This document shows, in pieces, positions 17,225 through 26,605 of a stretch of DNA of 64,000 nucleotides. A program made the translations under genes and the position numbers. Position 1 is the stretch's first letter. Each line of letters begins with the position of its first letter. The notes beneath the pieces are model-generated. The model saw nothing but the letters and a program-made list of their open reading frames with translations. It did not search any database and was not told the origin of the DNA. Source of the DNA: Nostoc sp. PCC 7107 (GTDB lineage: Bacteria; Cyanobacteriota; Cyanobacteriia; Cyanobacteriales; Nostocaceae); the NCBI RefSeq assembly GCF_000316625.1, contig NC_019676.1, positions 1,227,001-1,291,000 on the forward strand, in the 5' to 3' direction.

Positions 17225-17845
17225 TTAATCTTCAATTGGTGCATTAGGAACTTTGGCATCAATATCAACTTGAGTCAAGTTAGGCATTAACCAATCAATA
17301 TCACCTGCTTTCAAAACATTGGCAGGGGTCACATTAAATTCAACAACACCTGTTTCTGAATTAATTTTTGCAACTAATTGAGTACCATCTACAACTTTAA
17401 TAGCTAAAGGTTCTGTTAAGCCTTCAATATCACCAAGTAATTTAGTGCCAACTGGTAGATAAACACCATCACAATCCCAATCATGATCTGTAACTTGAGC
17501 ATTACCCAAAAAATAGAGAGTATTACCTTGCGCTATTTTTTTGGGTTTATGTCCATAGACAGCAAGCGTTTTACCTGTTTCATTACGACACTGCGCCCAA
17601 CTTCTTGCTGTTTCTAAAATATATTTTTGTAATTTCAAATCACCTAATTTCCGTTCAATTTCTTCTGGTGTATATTGCGAGTCAGCCGGAGTTTCTTTTA
17701 ATTTCACCAGGTTATCAATTGCTTGGGTAACTTCGGTATAATCAGTACTTTGTGTCAGATTTGGTTTACTAGCCCAAGAAGGTGGAGCGATGACTAAATT
17801 TACTAAAAGTACTAAAGTAACAAGAGCAATGCGGAATAGTTTCAT
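17225..17845 (-). CDS. Secreted protein of unknown function beside CadD-like gene
   Basis: 206 residues from ATG 17845, chosen because AGAGGAT lies eight to ten bases upstream and the product then begins with a clear signal peptide (MKLFRIALVTLVLLVNLVIA, cleavage near PSWA). The mature part is hydrophilic, contains the segments LQKYILETARSWAQC and DHDWDCDGVYLPVG, and two Cys that may form a disulphide. I do not recognise a family. It is 54 bp downstream of the CadD-like gene on the same strand, so the two are probably co-transcribed and it may be an envelope partner of the exporter. Confidence 0.7.
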   Translation of the reverse strand: MKLFRIALVTLVLLVNLVIAPPSWASKPNLTQSTDYTEVTQAIDNLVKLKETPADSQYTPEEIERKLGDLKLQKYILETARSWAQCRNETGKTLAVYGHKPKKIAQGNTLYFLGNAQVTDHDWDCDGVYLPVGTKLLGDIEGLTEPLAIKVVDGTQLVAKINSETGVVEFNVTPANVLKAGDIDWLMPNLTQVDIDAKVPNAPIED

Positions 17846-17899
17846 GATATTTATCCTCTTGAGTGTACAAACTTTTTTAATGAACATTGATAACTAAAT

Positions 17900-18616
17900 T
17901 TACCAGTCAATGTTGGCAGATGTTTCTATCTGTGTATTGATGCCATACAGTTTGACTAATCCCATCAACACTAAACAGCTAACTGCTAAAGCAATGGGAG
18001 GCAATGAAGCGCTATCTAAAATAATAAATACTCCTAAACCAATTAACACAAAGGGAACAATATTATTGCCATATTGAGAAATTAAATTACAAATAGCAGG
18101 TTGGCAAGTAAGTTTATATGTTCCATAACACCAAACACCAACTAGTGCTAAAAATACTGCAATAATGATGAGTAAATTAGATAAATCTGCATTCGCAAAT
18201 AATGGCATATAAATACTGATGTTATCACTACCATTGCCAATAGTAATAGCAGCAACACTAAAAGATTGAGGAGATAATAAGCCAGCGAAGGGTGAAGATT
18301 TAGTTAGTTCTTGCTCTGGTTCTGTTGTTGAAGAAGTATCTTTATCTTGATTTAATAGACGATTTAAACCAATAGCGATGGGCGCAAAACCTAGAAAACC
18401 CATCCAATGAGATGGCAAAATTAAACCACCTAAAAACCCAGCTAAACTAGCAATTACCAGTGTACTAAAACCAATATATTGACCAATCACAATGTGCCGC
18501 CGACAGAAGTTTGCATTCACTTGCGAAAATAACAGCGTTAGGATGACTAAATCATCTAAGTTTGTCGCGGTAAAAGCTGTTATTCCAGTAGGAATTCCCG
18601 ATATGATTCCATTCAT
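17900..18616 (-). CDS. Cadmium-resistance (CadD-like) membrane transporter
   Basis: 238 residues with five or six hydrophobic segments. The N-terminal GITAFTATNLDDLVILTLLFSQV, with the Asn-Leu-Asp-Asp acidic pair inside the first span, and the later TIGNGSDNISIYMPLF, with Asn/Asp in a repeat-like second half, are typical of the CadD family, relatives of LysE/cation exporters. The expected role is efflux of Cd2+ or another divalent cation across the plasma membrane. Substrate is inferred from family. The 252-bp upstream region is AT-rich and presumably holds the promoter. Confidence 0.85.
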   Translation of the reverse strand: MNGIISGIPTGITAFTATNLDDLVILTLLFSQVNANFCRRHIVIGQYIGFSTLVIASLAGFLGGLILPSHWMGFLGFAPIAIGLNRLLNQDKDTSSTTEPEQELTKSSPFAGLLSPQSFSVAAITIGNGSDNISIYMPLFANADLSNLLIIIAVFLALVGVWCYGTYKLTCQPAICNLISQYGNNIVPFVLIGLGVFIILDSASLPPIALAVSCLVLMGLVKLYGINTQIETSANIDW

Positions 18617-18868
18617 TTATATCTCTCCTTTATCTACAAATTGAGATGGTGTCTGTTGTGCTTGATTGATGTCTGCAAATACTGGGTAAGTTGCTACTTT
18701 GTTAAGTGTGGAGTTGTAGCCTTGAAAGTTAATTGAGTTGCTGAAGCAATTCAAATATGTGATTGTATGATAATGCTGGTTATATTTTCGAGTGGCAGAG
18801 TCAAGATTTTAGTCTAGAACAGGATCGAGATATTTAAAATTTAGACTCTCACTATTGATAATTCATGA

Positions 18869-19483
18869 TTATCGACGAATGTATTGATCAATAACTTTGG
18901 CATTATCGACAATTGATTTATCGTGTTTACTGGCTTGGTTAACAGGTGCGACTTTAGGAAATTTATTGTTAATTTGTACAATCAGTCCTGGTGCTAAGGC
19001 GATTTGATTATCTTTAATTTCTTTGTCAGTAGCTGCTAAATTTACTTTCATTTCTCGCAGCATTTGCTGTTGTTCTTTGACGATTTGAGTTAGTTCAGCG
19101 ATTTGTTGCGAGTGCAATGTATCTAACTTTTCATGAAGTAATTCAATGTTTTGTCCGGCGCGTAAGTTTACTTGATGGTCAATTTCAGCATTTCGGCGGT
19201 CAGTATCAGACTGACGGTTTTGACTCATCAAAACTATGGGTGCTGTGTAAGCTGAAGCGAATGAAAATACTAAATTGAGCATAATGAATGGCGACTCATC
19301 CCAATGAGGAATTCCTGGTGCTAAGTTCATTCCCACCCATCCAGCTAAAATGGTACTTTGACAAATCAGAAATTTCCAAGAACCTACCTGAGATGCAAGT
19401 TTATCAGCCAGGTATTGGCCGCGAGTTAATTCTTCAGGTGTAATTTGTTTTGGCTCTGATTTTTGTCTAACTACTGGCTTCAT
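18869..19483 (-). CDS. DUF1003 membrane protein
   Basis: 204 residues. The DUF1003 core is seen from about residue 20 to 130: DKLASQVGSWKFLICQS, two hydrophobic spans (ILAGWVGMNL and FIMLNLVFSFASAYTAPIVLM), then the conserved QNRQSDTDRRNAEIDHQVNLRA. A coiled-coil (KLDTLHSQQIAELTQIVKEQQ) and a soluble tail follow. The family is widespread in bacteria and its role is unknown. It stands alone between the CadD-like gene and a divergent permease gene. Confidence 0.88.
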   Translation of the reverse strand: MKPVVRQKSEPKQITPEELTRGQYLADKLASQVGSWKFLICQSTILAGWVGMNLAPGIPHWDESPFIMLNLVFSFASAYTAPIVLMSQNRQSDTDRRNAEIDHQVNLRAGQNIELLHEKLDTLHSQQIAELTQIVKEQQQMLREMKVNLAATDKEIKDNQIALAPGLIVQINNKFPKVAPVNQASKHDKSIVDNAKVIDQYIRR

Positions 19484-19705
19484 AATTTACTTCTGTGGGT
19501 GATTGCTGACTGTGTTTTTGTCTATGGGTTTAATTTATGCTGTTCTTCTGATAAGTACAAATATTATTTTCTTTTAAATTGATAAATTTAAGTGATTAAT
19601 ACAGCTACATACCCAAAAGTACTTAGATGACGTTTGAGCGATCGCACTCCAACCGCATCTGTTCGTGTAATATGAGTTAGCTTTGCCGTCTCACCAATAA
19701 CTGTT

Positions 19706-20632
19706 ATGAGTCAACTGACATCTAAAGATTGGATTATCATCCAACAACGACTCACACCATACTTGTTTTTGCTACCTGCTTTAGTGCTGTTGGGGTTAAC
19801 TGTGTTTTGGCCTGCATTACAAGCCTTTTACCTCAGTTTCACTAGCTACGAAGATATTTCTCAACCGCCACAGTTGATAGGTTTTACTAATTTCCTGCGT
19901 TTGTGGAAGGATGCAGTTTTTTGGAAAACTTTAGAAAATACTTTTCTTTATCTGGTAGGTGTAGTACCAATTTTGGTGATTGCTCCTTTGGGGTTAGCAA
20001 TTTTGGTTAATCAAAAATTGCGGGGAGTTAGTTGGTTTAGAGCCGCATATTACACACCAGTGGTAATTTCAATGGTAGTCGCAGGTATAGCCTGGAAATG
20101 GTTGTACGCAGAAAACGGTTTACTTAATCAATGGCTGAAAACTTTGGGAATTTTCCCCGAAGGAATTCCTTGGCTCACCAGTCCAGATAAAATTTTGGGG
20201 ATTGTTCCAATTTCTCTCGCCAGTGTGATGGCTGTGACTATTTGGAAGGGATTAGGCTATTACATGGTAATTTATTTAGCTGGGTTACAATCCATCCCCG
20301 CTGATGTGTATGAAGCCGCAGCTATTGATGGCTCAGATGGTATTCGCAAACATTGGGATATTACAATACCTTTGATGAGACCTTATTTAGCTTTAGTAGC
20401 AGTAATTTCAGCTATTTCTGCCACTAAAGTTTTTGAGGAAGTTTATATTATGACCCAAGGCGGCCCACTCGATAGTTCTAAAACTATTGTTTATTATTTA
20501 TACGAACAAGCTTTTAGTAATTTAGATATTAGCTATGCTTGCACAATTGGGTTGATATTATTTTTAATAATTTTAGGACTGTCGGTTTTACGCTTAAGTC
20601 TTAATCAAGAAGGCGGAGATTCTATTGTCTAG
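19706..20632 (+). CDS. Sugar ABC transporter permease (MalF/UgpA type), orphan
   Basis: 308 residues with six hydrophobic spans. The cytoplasmic coupling loop EAAAIDGSDGIRKHWDITIP carries the EAA motif with the conserved Gly, and the N-terminus (YLFLLPALVLLGLTVFWPAL) is standard for the first permease of carbohydrate importers of the CUT1 type. These work with a second permease (MalG-like), an ATPase and a binding protein. None of these is adjacent; flanking genes are DUF1003 and phosphoesterases. Either partners are encoded elsewhere or the cluster has been dispersed. Confidence 0.88.
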   Translation: MSQLTSKDWIIIQQRLTPYLFLLPALVLLGLTVFWPALQAFYLSFTSYEDISQPPQLIGFTNFLRLWKDAVFWKTLENTFLYLVGVVPILVIAPLGLAILVNQKLRGVSWFRAAYYTPVVISMVVAGIAWKWLYAENGLLNQWLKTLGIFPEGIPWLTSPDKILGIVPISLASVMAVTIWKGLGYYMVIYLAGLQSIPADVYEAAAIDGSDGIRKHWDITIPLMRPYLALVAVISAISATKVFEEVYIMTQGGPLDSSKTIVYYLYEQAFSNLDISYACTIGLILFLIILGLSVLRLSLNQEGGDSIV

Positions 20633-20940
20633 AAAACTTATATGATTTATTTATCTACGTGCGATCGCACTTCATCCTAATTTATCAGCAAATAAGCTAA
20701 GTTCTATACTACTGTTGTGATTATTCTCACCTTGTTGTCAAATTTACTGGGTAACTGTTTCACTGAGTCAGTGATGATTCTTTGACTTGCTCATATAATT
20801 TATTTTTTATCCTCACCACAGCAAATATAGGGTTGAATAAATATTTATCAAGTTTATCAAAAGTGTTTAACCTGCAACTTTCAAACGGCAGATTGTTAGT
20901 TAGACTTTAAACGCTATTATTGAAGTTTATTAAACCTATT
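20633..20940. other. Intergenic region upstream of phosphoesterase pair
   Basis: 308 bp, AT-rich, with one partial HIP1 site near 20660 and no open frame or strong hairpin. It probably contains the promoter for the phosphoesterase genes. I see nothing else. Confidence 0.4.
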
Positions 20941-21771
20941 ATGCACTGGTTATTATCTGGGCCGTTGACTGTTGAAAAATTAACGGTTAAGATTGCGGGC
21001 TTACCTGCGTCGTTACAAGGTAAGAAGTTGGTGCAGATGTCTGATTTTCATTATGATGGTGTGGCTTTGTCTGATGAGATGTTAGAAAAGGCGATCGCAT
21101 TTAGCAACCAACTAAAACCAGATATAGTAATCCTCACAGGTGATTATGTTACAAATAGTCCGCAACCAATTCATCAACTAGTTTTAAGATTAAAGCAATT
21201 GCAAGCTCAAGCTGGTATTTATGCCATACTCGGTAATCATGATATATATTACCGAAATTCAAAAACAGAAATTACCAAAGCTTTAACTAACATTGGTGTA
21301 AGTGTTTTATGGAATGAAATCGTTTATCCTTTTGGTCAAGAATTAGCACTAGTGGGACTCGCAGATCGTTATTCACCAGAATTTAATCCTGCGCTAGTAA
21401 TGGCGCAACTAGACCCAAATATACCCCGAATTGTGCTATCTCATAACCCTGATACAGCGGAAATATTACAAGCATGGCGGGTAGATTTGCAGTTATCTGG
21501 TCATAGTCATGGTGGTCAAATCGTGATTCCCGGTTTAGGGGCGGTGATAGCTTATCGCAAAAAAATAGTCCAAAAAATTCCCTACAAAATCCGGCGTTAC
21601 TTTCCACTGTTAAGCCGAGAAAATTATGTCCTCCGTCATTGGGAATGGGCGCAGGGTTTACATCGTGTAGGAAGCAATCTGCTATATGTCAATCGTGGTT
21701 TAGGAACTTATTCCCCAGGAAGGCTATTTTGTCCGCCAGAAGTGACATTGATTACCCTACAAAAAGAATAA
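20941..21771 (+). CDS. Calcineurin-like metallophosphoesterase, copy 1
   Basis: 276 residues from ATG 20941, preferred to TTG 20920 because the paralogue downstream also begins MHWL. Metal-binding blocks of the family appear in order: SDFHYDG (Asp, His), LTGDYVT (Asp), LGNHDIYY (Asn, His), LSHNPD (His) and LSGHSHGGQ (His, His). This resembles the YkuE/LpxG-like subgroup of predicted phosphoesterases. The natural substrate is unknown; a nucleotide, phospholipid or lipid A precursor pyrophosphate are possible. No clear signal peptide is seen, only a mildly hydrophobic start. Confidence 0.88.
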   Translation: MHWLLSGPLTVEKLTVKIAGLPASLQGKKLVQMSDFHYDGVALSDEMLEKAIAFSNQLKPDIVILTGDYVTNSPQPIHQLVLRLKQLQAQAGIYAILGNHDIYYRNSKTEITKALTNIGVSVLWNEIVYPFGQELALVGLADRYSPEFNPALVMAQLDPNIPRIVLSHNPDTAEILQAWRVDLQLSGHSHGGQIVIPGLGAVIAYRKKIVQKIPYKIRRYFPLLSRENYVLRHWEWAQGLHRVGSNLLYVNRGLGTYSPGRLFCPPEVTLITLQKE

Positions 21772-21857
21772 ATTGTGATTAAATTTTTACTATTTTTTAA
21801 GATGGTTTTTGTTATTTGATAAGCTGTAAACGCTGCTATGAGGAGTGTTTCTGCACT

Positions 21858-22697
21858 ATGCACTGGTTGTTTACGGGACGTTTAAGTGTAGATAAAATAA
21901 CGGTTAAGATTGCCGGACTGCCGCAATCTTTAGCAGGTACAACATTAGTACAGTTATCAGATTTTCACTATGATGGAATGCGCCTTTCAGAAGAAATGTT
22001 GCAAGAAGCGATCGCAGTTACTAATGAAGTAGAACCTGATTTAATTGTCTTAACTGGTGATTACGTCACGGATGATCCTAGCCCAATTCATCAACTTGTG
22101 ATGCGACTCAAACATCTGCAAAGTCGCTGCGGAATTTATGCTGTACTTGGTAATCATGACATCCATTACAATCATTCTCAAGCAGAAGTTACAAATGCTT
22201 TCGCTAGTATTAGCGTTCATGTGCTGTGGAATGAAATCGCCTATCCCCTGGGCGAAGAATTACCCATAGTTGGTTTAGCTGATTATTGGTCGCGGGAGTT
22301 TAATCCTGTACCCGTGATGCAGCAACTAGACCCGTTGACACCGCGGATTGTTCTTTCTCATAATCCTGATACTGCCAAGATATTAGAACAGTGGCGTGTT
22401 GATTTGCAGCTATCTGGTCATACGCATGGGGGTCATATTGTCATTCCCGGTTTTGGCCCGGCGGTTTTTTATTACAAGAAGTTACTCAAACAATTACCAA
22501 AAAAACTGCGGCGACAAGTGCCATTTTTATTTGATGATTGCTCTAAAGTAGTGAGATATTGGGAATGGGCGCAAGGATTTCACAAAGTAGCAAATAATCA
22601 GTTATATGTTAATCGTGGTTTAGGAACTTATCGACCAGGACGCTTATTTTGTCCACCAGAAGTTACGGTGATTACTCTAGTGAAGTCTGAAGTCTGA
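21858..22697 (+). CDS. Calcineurin-like metallophosphoesterase, copy 2
   Basis: 279 residues from ATG 21858, a tandem paralogue of the gene 86 bp upstream with the same metal blocks (SDFHYDG, LTGDYVT, LGNHDIHY, LSHNPD, LSGHTHGGH). An AGGAG lies about 14 bases before the start, so the upstream in-frame start at 21816 is less likely. The final residues VKSEV come from a heptamer repeat (TGAAGTC) that overlaps the stop codon; the paralogue ends QKE instead. Substrate unknown. Confidence 0.88.
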   Translation: MHWLFTGRLSVDKITVKIAGLPQSLAGTTLVQLSDFHYDGMRLSEEMLQEAIAVTNEVEPDLIVLTGDYVTDDPSPIHQLVMRLKHLQSRCGIYAVLGNHDIHYNHSQAEVTNAFASISVHVLWNEIAYPLGEELPIVGLADYWSREFNPVPVMQQLDPLTPRIVLSHNPDTAKILEQWRVDLQLSGHTHGGHIVIPGFGPAVFYYKKLLKQLPKKLRRQVPFLFDDCSKVVRYWEWAQGFHKVANNQLYVNRGLGTYRPGRLFCPPEVTVITLVKSEV

Positions 22698-22705
22698 AGT
22701 CTGAA
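22681..22705. repeat. Short tandem heptamer repeat (TGAAGTC) at a gene end
   Basis: Three and a half copies of TGAAGTC. The repeat covers the last codons and the stop of the second phosphoesterase gene. Heptamer arrays of this sort (STRR) are characteristic of heterocystous cyanobacteria. Confidence 0.8.
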
Positions 22706-22754
22706 ATAGATTCTGGGAATTGGCTCATAAGGTGACTACATCCTCAAAACTATT

Positions 22755-22800
22755 AACCGCCTAAGTTACGACCGATCAACATCAGTAACTACAGGCGGTT
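22755..22800. terminator. Hairpin downstream of the phosphoesterase pair
   Basis: Stem arms AACCGCCT and AGGCGGTT with a second stem GTTAC/GTAAC inside and a 15-base loop. It sits 58 bp after the phosphoesterase stop, so it may terminate that transcript, although a U-run is lacking. The remaining 460 bp up to the cobL terminator contain no gene I can support. Confidence 0.45.
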
Positions 22801-23261
22801 TATTAAACAATTTGCAATTGTTCGAGAAGATTTAAAAAACAGAAGAATTAACTCAAATAAGGTGGATAAATGCAATCGTTGTTCTCAAACTTCAACATCC
22901 TTGATTCTAAATAGGCAGGCATTTCTGGCTGTACGTTCAAAAACCTCCAATCAAATCAATAGAATTAAGGCGAAAACACTTCCATAGGATGTGATAGTTG
23001 AGTTGCGATCGCGTTGATCTTAGAGCGGGAGGCACAGGCTCTAATTTCAAGTTTTTTTGACTTCACTTAAACTTAACCTTTCTGTACCTTGACCTTAATC
23101 TAGCACGCTATTATTTGAGGTGGTAGATGTATTTACTAAATTTGAACACCGTTAATGTGTCGCAATATTCTAGGGAATTTTCTTAAGATTGTTGATGCTT
23201 TTTAATCACATTGATATTAAGTTTATTTAAGCAAAGCGACTGAAAGTCCCGGCTACACAGA

Positions 23262-23281
23262 CAAAACCCACTTGCGTGGGT
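23262..23281 (-). terminator. Rho-independent terminator of cobL
   Basis: On the minus strand the hairpin ACCCACGCAAGTGGGT is followed at once by TTTTGTCTGT, 12 bp past the cobL stop. The neighbouring CGGCTACACAGAC sequence belongs to a repeat common in Nostocales intergenic DNA. Confidence 0.6.
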
Positions 23282-23292
23282 GGAATCGAAAA

Positions 23293-24495
23293 TTATTTAA
23301 CTGCTATCCATTGGGTAACAGGCGACATCACACGCCATCCGAGGAATTTACCAATAGGTTCTGCTCTTTGAATAGCAATTCGGGTAAAACTGCCGCCAAC
23401 TTTTTCGTACCATTGAAATAAGGTTTGCTCACTTTCGATGGTGACGGCGTTCGCGACTAAACGACCACCTGGGGGTAGTGCTGACCAACAAATATCAAAT
23501 AATCCAGCTGCTGTAACTCCACCACCAATAAAAATAGCGTCTGGTGTGGGTAAGCCTGGCAAAGCTGATGGTGATTGTCCGGCGATAATTTCTAGGTTGG
23601 GTGTACCCAAAGCTGTGGCATTATCGGCAATATATTGCAGTCTAGATGAATTTTGTTCAATGGCGATCGCTCGACATCGAGGATGGCTTCGCATCCATTC
23701 AATGGAAATTGAACCACAACCCGCGCCGACATCCCACAAAAGTTCTCCTGGTAGGGGTGCTAGGGTTGATAAAGTAATTGCTCTGACTTCTCGTTTGGTT
23801 AATTGTCCATCATGATGATAGGCATGATCTGGCAATCCTGGTAATCTGGGTAAGGCTGTAACTCCAACATCAGCAATACAATCAACGGCGATGGTATTCA
23901 AGTCAGCAATTTCTGTTTCACTCCAAAAGGCGGCTGTACTTGCAATTATCCGTTCGTGAATTCCGCCGATACGTTCCAAGACAATCATTTTACTCTCACC
24001 ATAGCCACGACTTTTGAGGATTTCTGCCACAATTTGCGGGGTTTCCTTCCCAGCACTCAAAATTAATAACTTGGCTTGGGGATAAATATAAGACTGAAGC
24101 AAACTCGCAGGACGACCGCACAAACTTAACGTCTCTACGTCAGTTAATGACCATCCCAGTTTGGCGCAAGCGAGGCTAAAGGCTGAAGGTGCGGGGATAA
24201 TTGTGATTTCTGAGATGGGAATATGTTTGGTTAAGGTGACACCAACGCCGTAACATAAAGGATCACCGCTGGCTAAGATGCAGATTTGCTGACCACGACG
24301 GCTAATAATTTCGGCGACTGATGCGCTAAAAGGAGAAGTCCAAGAAATTTTTTGGTGCTGGTCATCAGTGGGAAGCATGGCTAAATGCCTATCGCCTCCC
24401 ATAATAACCTCAGCTTGAGCAATTATAGAACGGGCGATCGCACTTAAACCCTGTAACCCATCTTCGCCAATACCTATAATAGACAGCCATTTCAA
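23293..24495 (-). CDS. cobL: Precorrin-6Y C5,15-methyltransferase (decarboxylating), CbiE-CbiT fusion
   Basis: 400 residues, the full length of fused CobL. The N-terminal half (about 1-205) is the CbiE tetrapyrrole methylase, with IGIGEDGLQGL, GGDRHLAMLP, CILASGDPLCYGVG and IPAPSAFSLACAKLGW. The C-terminal half (about 215-400) is the CbiT methyltransferase with the SAM-binding LLWDVGAGCGSISIEW and FIGGGVT. It methylates precorrin-6B at C5 and C15 and removes the acetate side-chain carboxyl during cobalamin synthesis. The upstream MFS gene ends four bases before its ATG, so they are one operon. No cobalamin riboswitch features were found upstream of the pair. Confidence 0.93.
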   Translation of the reverse strand: MKWLSIIGIGEDGLQGLSAIARSIIAQAEVIMGGDRHLAMLPTDDQHQKISWTSPFSASVAEIISRRGQQICILASGDPLCYGVGVTLTKHIPISEITIIPAPSAFSLACAKLGWSLTDVETLSLCGRPASLLQSYIYPQAKLLILSAGKETPQIVAEILKSRGYGESKMIVLERIGGIHERIIASTAAFWSETEIADLNTIAVDCIADVGVTALPRLPGLPDHAYHHDGQLTKREVRAITLSTLAPLPGELLWDVGAGCGSISIEWMRSHPRCRAIAIEQNSSRLQYIADNATALGTPNLEIIAGQSPSALPGLPTPDAIFIGGGVTAAGLFDICWSALPPGGRLVANAVTIESEQTLFQWYEKVGGSFTRIAIQRAEPIGKFLGWRVMSPVTQWIAVK

Positions 24496-24499
24496 TGTT

Positions 24500-25705
24500 T
24501 TATTCTCCAGTCTCGATTCGAGAAACTTTCTTATACAAAAGAATACACAAAGTCACTACTAAACAAGCAACTTCCGCCAATAAAAATGCACCGACAGATG
24601 TTAGACCAATTTGTTTAATTAATAGTGAAACAATTGCCGTTCCGCCAGCACTACCACCAAAGTATAAACCTGTACCTAAGCCAGCCTGAGTTACGGGTAG
24701 TTTGCCTAGTGCGAAGGGAATCATACTGATCAACACTAAACTAAAACTCATCCCAAAAGCCAGAATTAAGGCGATCGCTAAAATATAATTATCGTTTAAT
24801 ACTGTTAACCCCATCAAACCTGTCATCGTTCCCAGACCCAGCAACATCGATTTATTTACACCTAAATCTGCTGTCCAGTCTCCTAAAGGTACAGATGCAA
24901 TTGCTGAGACTAGCAGTATCTCAGAAGCGATAAATTCTACTTGCAATCCTGGGAGTTGAGTTTGTAATTTTTGGGGAAAAATGGCAAATAACAGGTTAAC
25001 TTCAAATCCTGTAGCTAAACCGATAACAAAAATCAGGCTTAACAACACAGTTGGTGCAGTCGCAGATTTATCTTGATGATATATAGTTGGGACAAAACTA
25101 TGTTTAGGAGTGAATATTTGCAAAATATATGCTCCCAAGACTAAAGCGATCGCGCCTAACATAAAGGTAATCGATGCACCTAGACTAGATAGTAAAATGT
25201 TAAATAATGGGGCGATCGCTCCCACTGTACCAAACACTAATACCAGGATGGCATTTGCTTGAGGTAATTCTGTGGCGGGGACAAACTGAGTTAAAAGTGC
25301 GATCGCCGGGCCACGAAATATAATCATAGCTATAACCCAAGCCGTCATCAGCACTGGAATAATCCAACGAATACCTGTGGGTAAATTGTAGTCAGCCAAC
25401 AACGAAACACCGACAAACATTAACCCAGCTAACACCACCCCAACGCTAATCATCGGTAAACGACTACCCAAGCGCTGCTGAATGCGATCAGAAATTCCCC
25501 CATTCAAAGGTTCAAGAACTGCGGCGATTAACCCTTGTACTATTCCCAGCCAACCAGCTAATTCAAATAATTCTAGTTCTTGTAATATTTTTGGTTGATA
25601 AAAAGCATATACCATCCAACTGAGGATAATTGCTGCTAGTAAAGCCGCTAATCCCCAAACTTGTCGCCATAATATTTCCCGGCTGGTGTTGCAAGAGTTG
25701 ACCAT
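24500..25705 (-). CDS. Major facilitator superfamily transporter
   Basis: 401 residues with about twelve hydrophobic spans in two halves of six. The loop between spans 2 and 3 reads PLNGGISDRIQQRLGSR, a version of the MFS signature with the charged GxxxDRxxxR pattern. Substrate is unknown. It is directly upstream of cobL in the same operon, spaced by four bases, which could point to a tetrapyrrole-related or unrelated cargo; I would not name one. The ATG is followed by a short soluble N-terminus with a Cys (VNSCNTS). Confidence 0.85.
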   Translation of the reverse strand: MVNSCNTSREILWRQVWGLAALLAAIILSWMVYAFYQPKILQELELFELAGWLGIVQGLIAAVLEPLNGGISDRIQQRLGSRLPMISVGVVLAGLMFVGVSLLADYNLPTGIRWIIPVLMTAWVIAMIIFRGPAIALLTQFVPATELPQANAILVLVFGTVGAIAPLFNILLSSLGASITFMLGAIALVLGAYILQIFTPKHSFVPTIYHQDKSATAPTVLLSLIFVIGLATGFEVNLLFAIFPQKLQTQLPGLQVEFIASEILLVSAIASVPLGDWTADLGVNKSMLLGLGTMTGLMGLTVLNDNYILAIALILAFGMSFSLVLISMIPFALGKLPVTQAGLGTGLYFGGSAGGTAIVSLLIKQIGLTSVGAFLLAEVACLVVTLCILLYKKVSRIETGE

Positions 25706-26167
25706 TCTTCTGCCTTAGACCCGTGGTGTGATTTTAAGACAAATTCTTCTATTTAAATCGCATTAAAAATTGCACAATTGGCAAACCGTAAAGTGCTTAT
25801 CTTGTACAATTCATAACACCTAATTCATAAAAGGTAAGTAGGACTTAGTGATATTACTAATAATACTTTCGATAAAAAATTACCTTGACAGCACAACTTT
25901 TACCACTATGATTTTAGCGATTTCACTAATTTATAGATTCATTTAACGTTATTTATTGCACATCTTTTATATCCGTAATTGAGCTAAATAGTTTTTAAAT
26001 TGTACATTTAACAAGATTTTTAGCTATTTTTGCTTTTAGATAGACGTTACCATATTAACTAATATATGTTATCTAACTTTGTATATAATCGATTGCTTAA
26101 TCAGTGAGCCAACTTATATCAATAAAATCAATCTTATGCCAATTTGCATACTGGTATAGCAGTCAAC

Positions 26168-26242
26168 TAATTTTGGATTTGGGGTTTTTTCCGCCCACCG
26201 GAGACGGGACATGAACCCAAAAAATCTAAAATCTAAAATTGG
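26168..26242. repeat. Inverted repeat with TTTTGGATTT arms
   Basis: The left arm TAATTTTGGATTTGGGG and right arm ATCTAAAATCTAAAATTGG pair imperfectly around a GC-rich centre containing CGCCCACCGGAGACGGGAC. AATCTAAAATCTAAAATTGG-type sequences recur in Nostocales intergenic DNA; related TTTAGATTTTG text is seen near 52810 and 60970. Confidence 0.5.
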
Positions 26243-26580
26243 CACGGTCAAATGCAATTTTTGAAACATCCAATCACATTACTATATAGTCAGACACTTT
26301 CAATATTCTGAAAATGGATGGTGCGGAGGAACTATCCTTTAGAGGATGTTTTAAAAGTCCTCTCATTAGGAGCGAAACATTTCGCTTAATCTCCCTAAAT
26401 CTCCTTTTTTAAGGTAGGGCTGTTTCATTCCACCAGGGCAAAGAGTTTGTCAATCTCATTAGAGAGAAATCTATGGGCAGTTGTGATGGAAAGATGACCA
26501 TTGAGGCGAAGTATATTAATTGCGATCGCTCATAGAACAGAAAGATTAGCCGTGGCATTACCCAAATGTATAGTATAACT

Positions 26581-26605
26581 CCCCAACTTCTTTAATAGGT
26601 CGGGG
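26581..26605 (+). terminator. Orphan terminator-like hairpin
   Basis: CCCCAACTT and AGGTCGGGG form an imperfect stem followed by ATATTTTTGT. It is a weaker version of the CCCCGACTT...AAGTCGGGG hairpins at 30066 and 45250. No plus-strand gene ends within 3 kb upstream, so the transcript it would terminate is unknown. Confidence 0.4.

Noticed and set aside
23225-23290. Possible cobalamin riboswitch near cobL
   Set aside because: It is downstream, not upstream, of cobL, and shows a terminator and a common intergenic repeat rather than a B12-box.
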